From assembly GCA_036011305.1 (NCBI GenBank), contig DASCNA010000195.1:1-52401 (forward strand): a stretch of 52,401 nt of DNA. Reading direction: 5' to 3'. The stretch comes from DASCNA01 sp036011305. Its GTDB lineage: Bacteria; Verrucomicrobiota; Lentisphaeria; Victivallales; GWF2-38-69. This document shows positions 52,358 through 52,401 of this stretch, one piece after another; the stretch's first letter is position 1; each line of letters starts with the position of its first letter. The translations under genes and the position numbers were made by a program. Under the pieces are notes generated by a model that saw nothing but the letters and a program-made list of their open reading frames with translations, did no database searches and was not told the DNA's origin.

Positions 52358-52401
52358 TAAATGATTTATTTTGTACTCAGAATCAGCTATTTTTTAGAGA
52401 A

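Overview
The window is AT-rich bacterial DNA, and its dominant feature is a long integron-type gene-cassette array. From about 1.15 kb to about 36 kb, short promoter-poor genes lie almost all on the plus strand. They are separated by compact imperfect palindromes that begin with a box ending in AAC, often overlapping the stop codon of the preceding gene, and end with a GTTRRRY-like box just before the next start codon. This is the architecture of attC recombination sites. I mark about 30 such sites of varying quality. No integron integrase gene is visible, so this is either the distal part of a chromosomal (super)integron or a cluster of attC sites lacking an integrase (CALIN). I did not compute any statistics; base-composition remarks are by eye.

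Organism: the gene content suggests a Gram-negative-type, probably anaerobic or polysaccharide-using bacterium. It includes a GH92 mannosidase, an aldehyde:ferredoxin oxidoreductase, an exported parallel beta-helix protein, periplasmic proteins and a DUF2148 ferredoxin-domain protein. Chromosomal integrons in AT-rich genomes are known from spirochaetes such as Treponema denticola and from other lineages. A spirochaete or a Lentisphaerae/Bacteroidota-like host would fit, but the sequence does not settle this. UGA is used as a normal stop codon.

Layout: (1) 1-624, a truncated membrane sensor on the minus strand, then a tRNA-Asn-like 3' fragment that may mark an old integration boundary. (2) 1.15-17.15 kb, classic cassettes: GNAT acetyltransferases (one AAC(6')-like), isochorismatase, formamidase, HAD phosphatase, nitrilase, cupin, a class A beta-lactamase-like serine hydrolase, two alpha/beta hydrolases, an FMN reductase with foreign base composition, Asp/Glu racemase, DUF2000, a methyltransferase and a tandem pair of Gfa-type proteins. 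(3) 17.15-22.4 kb, a block without clear attC sites holding a DEAD-box RNA helicase, a tiny lysine-rich protein, a SelA/DgaE-like PLP enzyme and RsuA. (4) 22.4-28.23 kb, more cassettes: small pyrophosphatase, three GNATs, HAD nucleotidase, YgbA, AlaX-like editing protein, DUF2148, AhpD-like protein and nitrilase. (5) 28.24-33.6 kb, a minus-strand MarR / metallo-beta-lactamase / beta-helix operon divergent from a Bcr/CflA-like efflux pump, with a SlyA-type palindrome between them. (6) 33.6-36.06 kb, the last cassettes. (7) 36.1-44.9 kb, a minus-strand chromosomal region with sugar and glycan genes (Gfo/Idh/MocA, ThuA, iron alcohol dehydrogenase, monooxygenase, GH92), a DHA2 efflux pump and a nucleoside deaminase. 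(8) 45.06-50.4 kb, tRNA-Arg(CCT), AOR, an amidinotransferase-family enzyme and a duplicated lipoyl-like adaptor. (9) 50.8-52.36 kb, an IS66-family transposase.

Together the array looks like an adaptive store of small stand-alone enzymes (acetyl transfer, amide and ester hydrolysis, detoxification, resistance-like functions). Each probably works alone rather than in a pathway. Two genes in or next to the array carry a single in-frame TGA and are probably recent pseudogenes.
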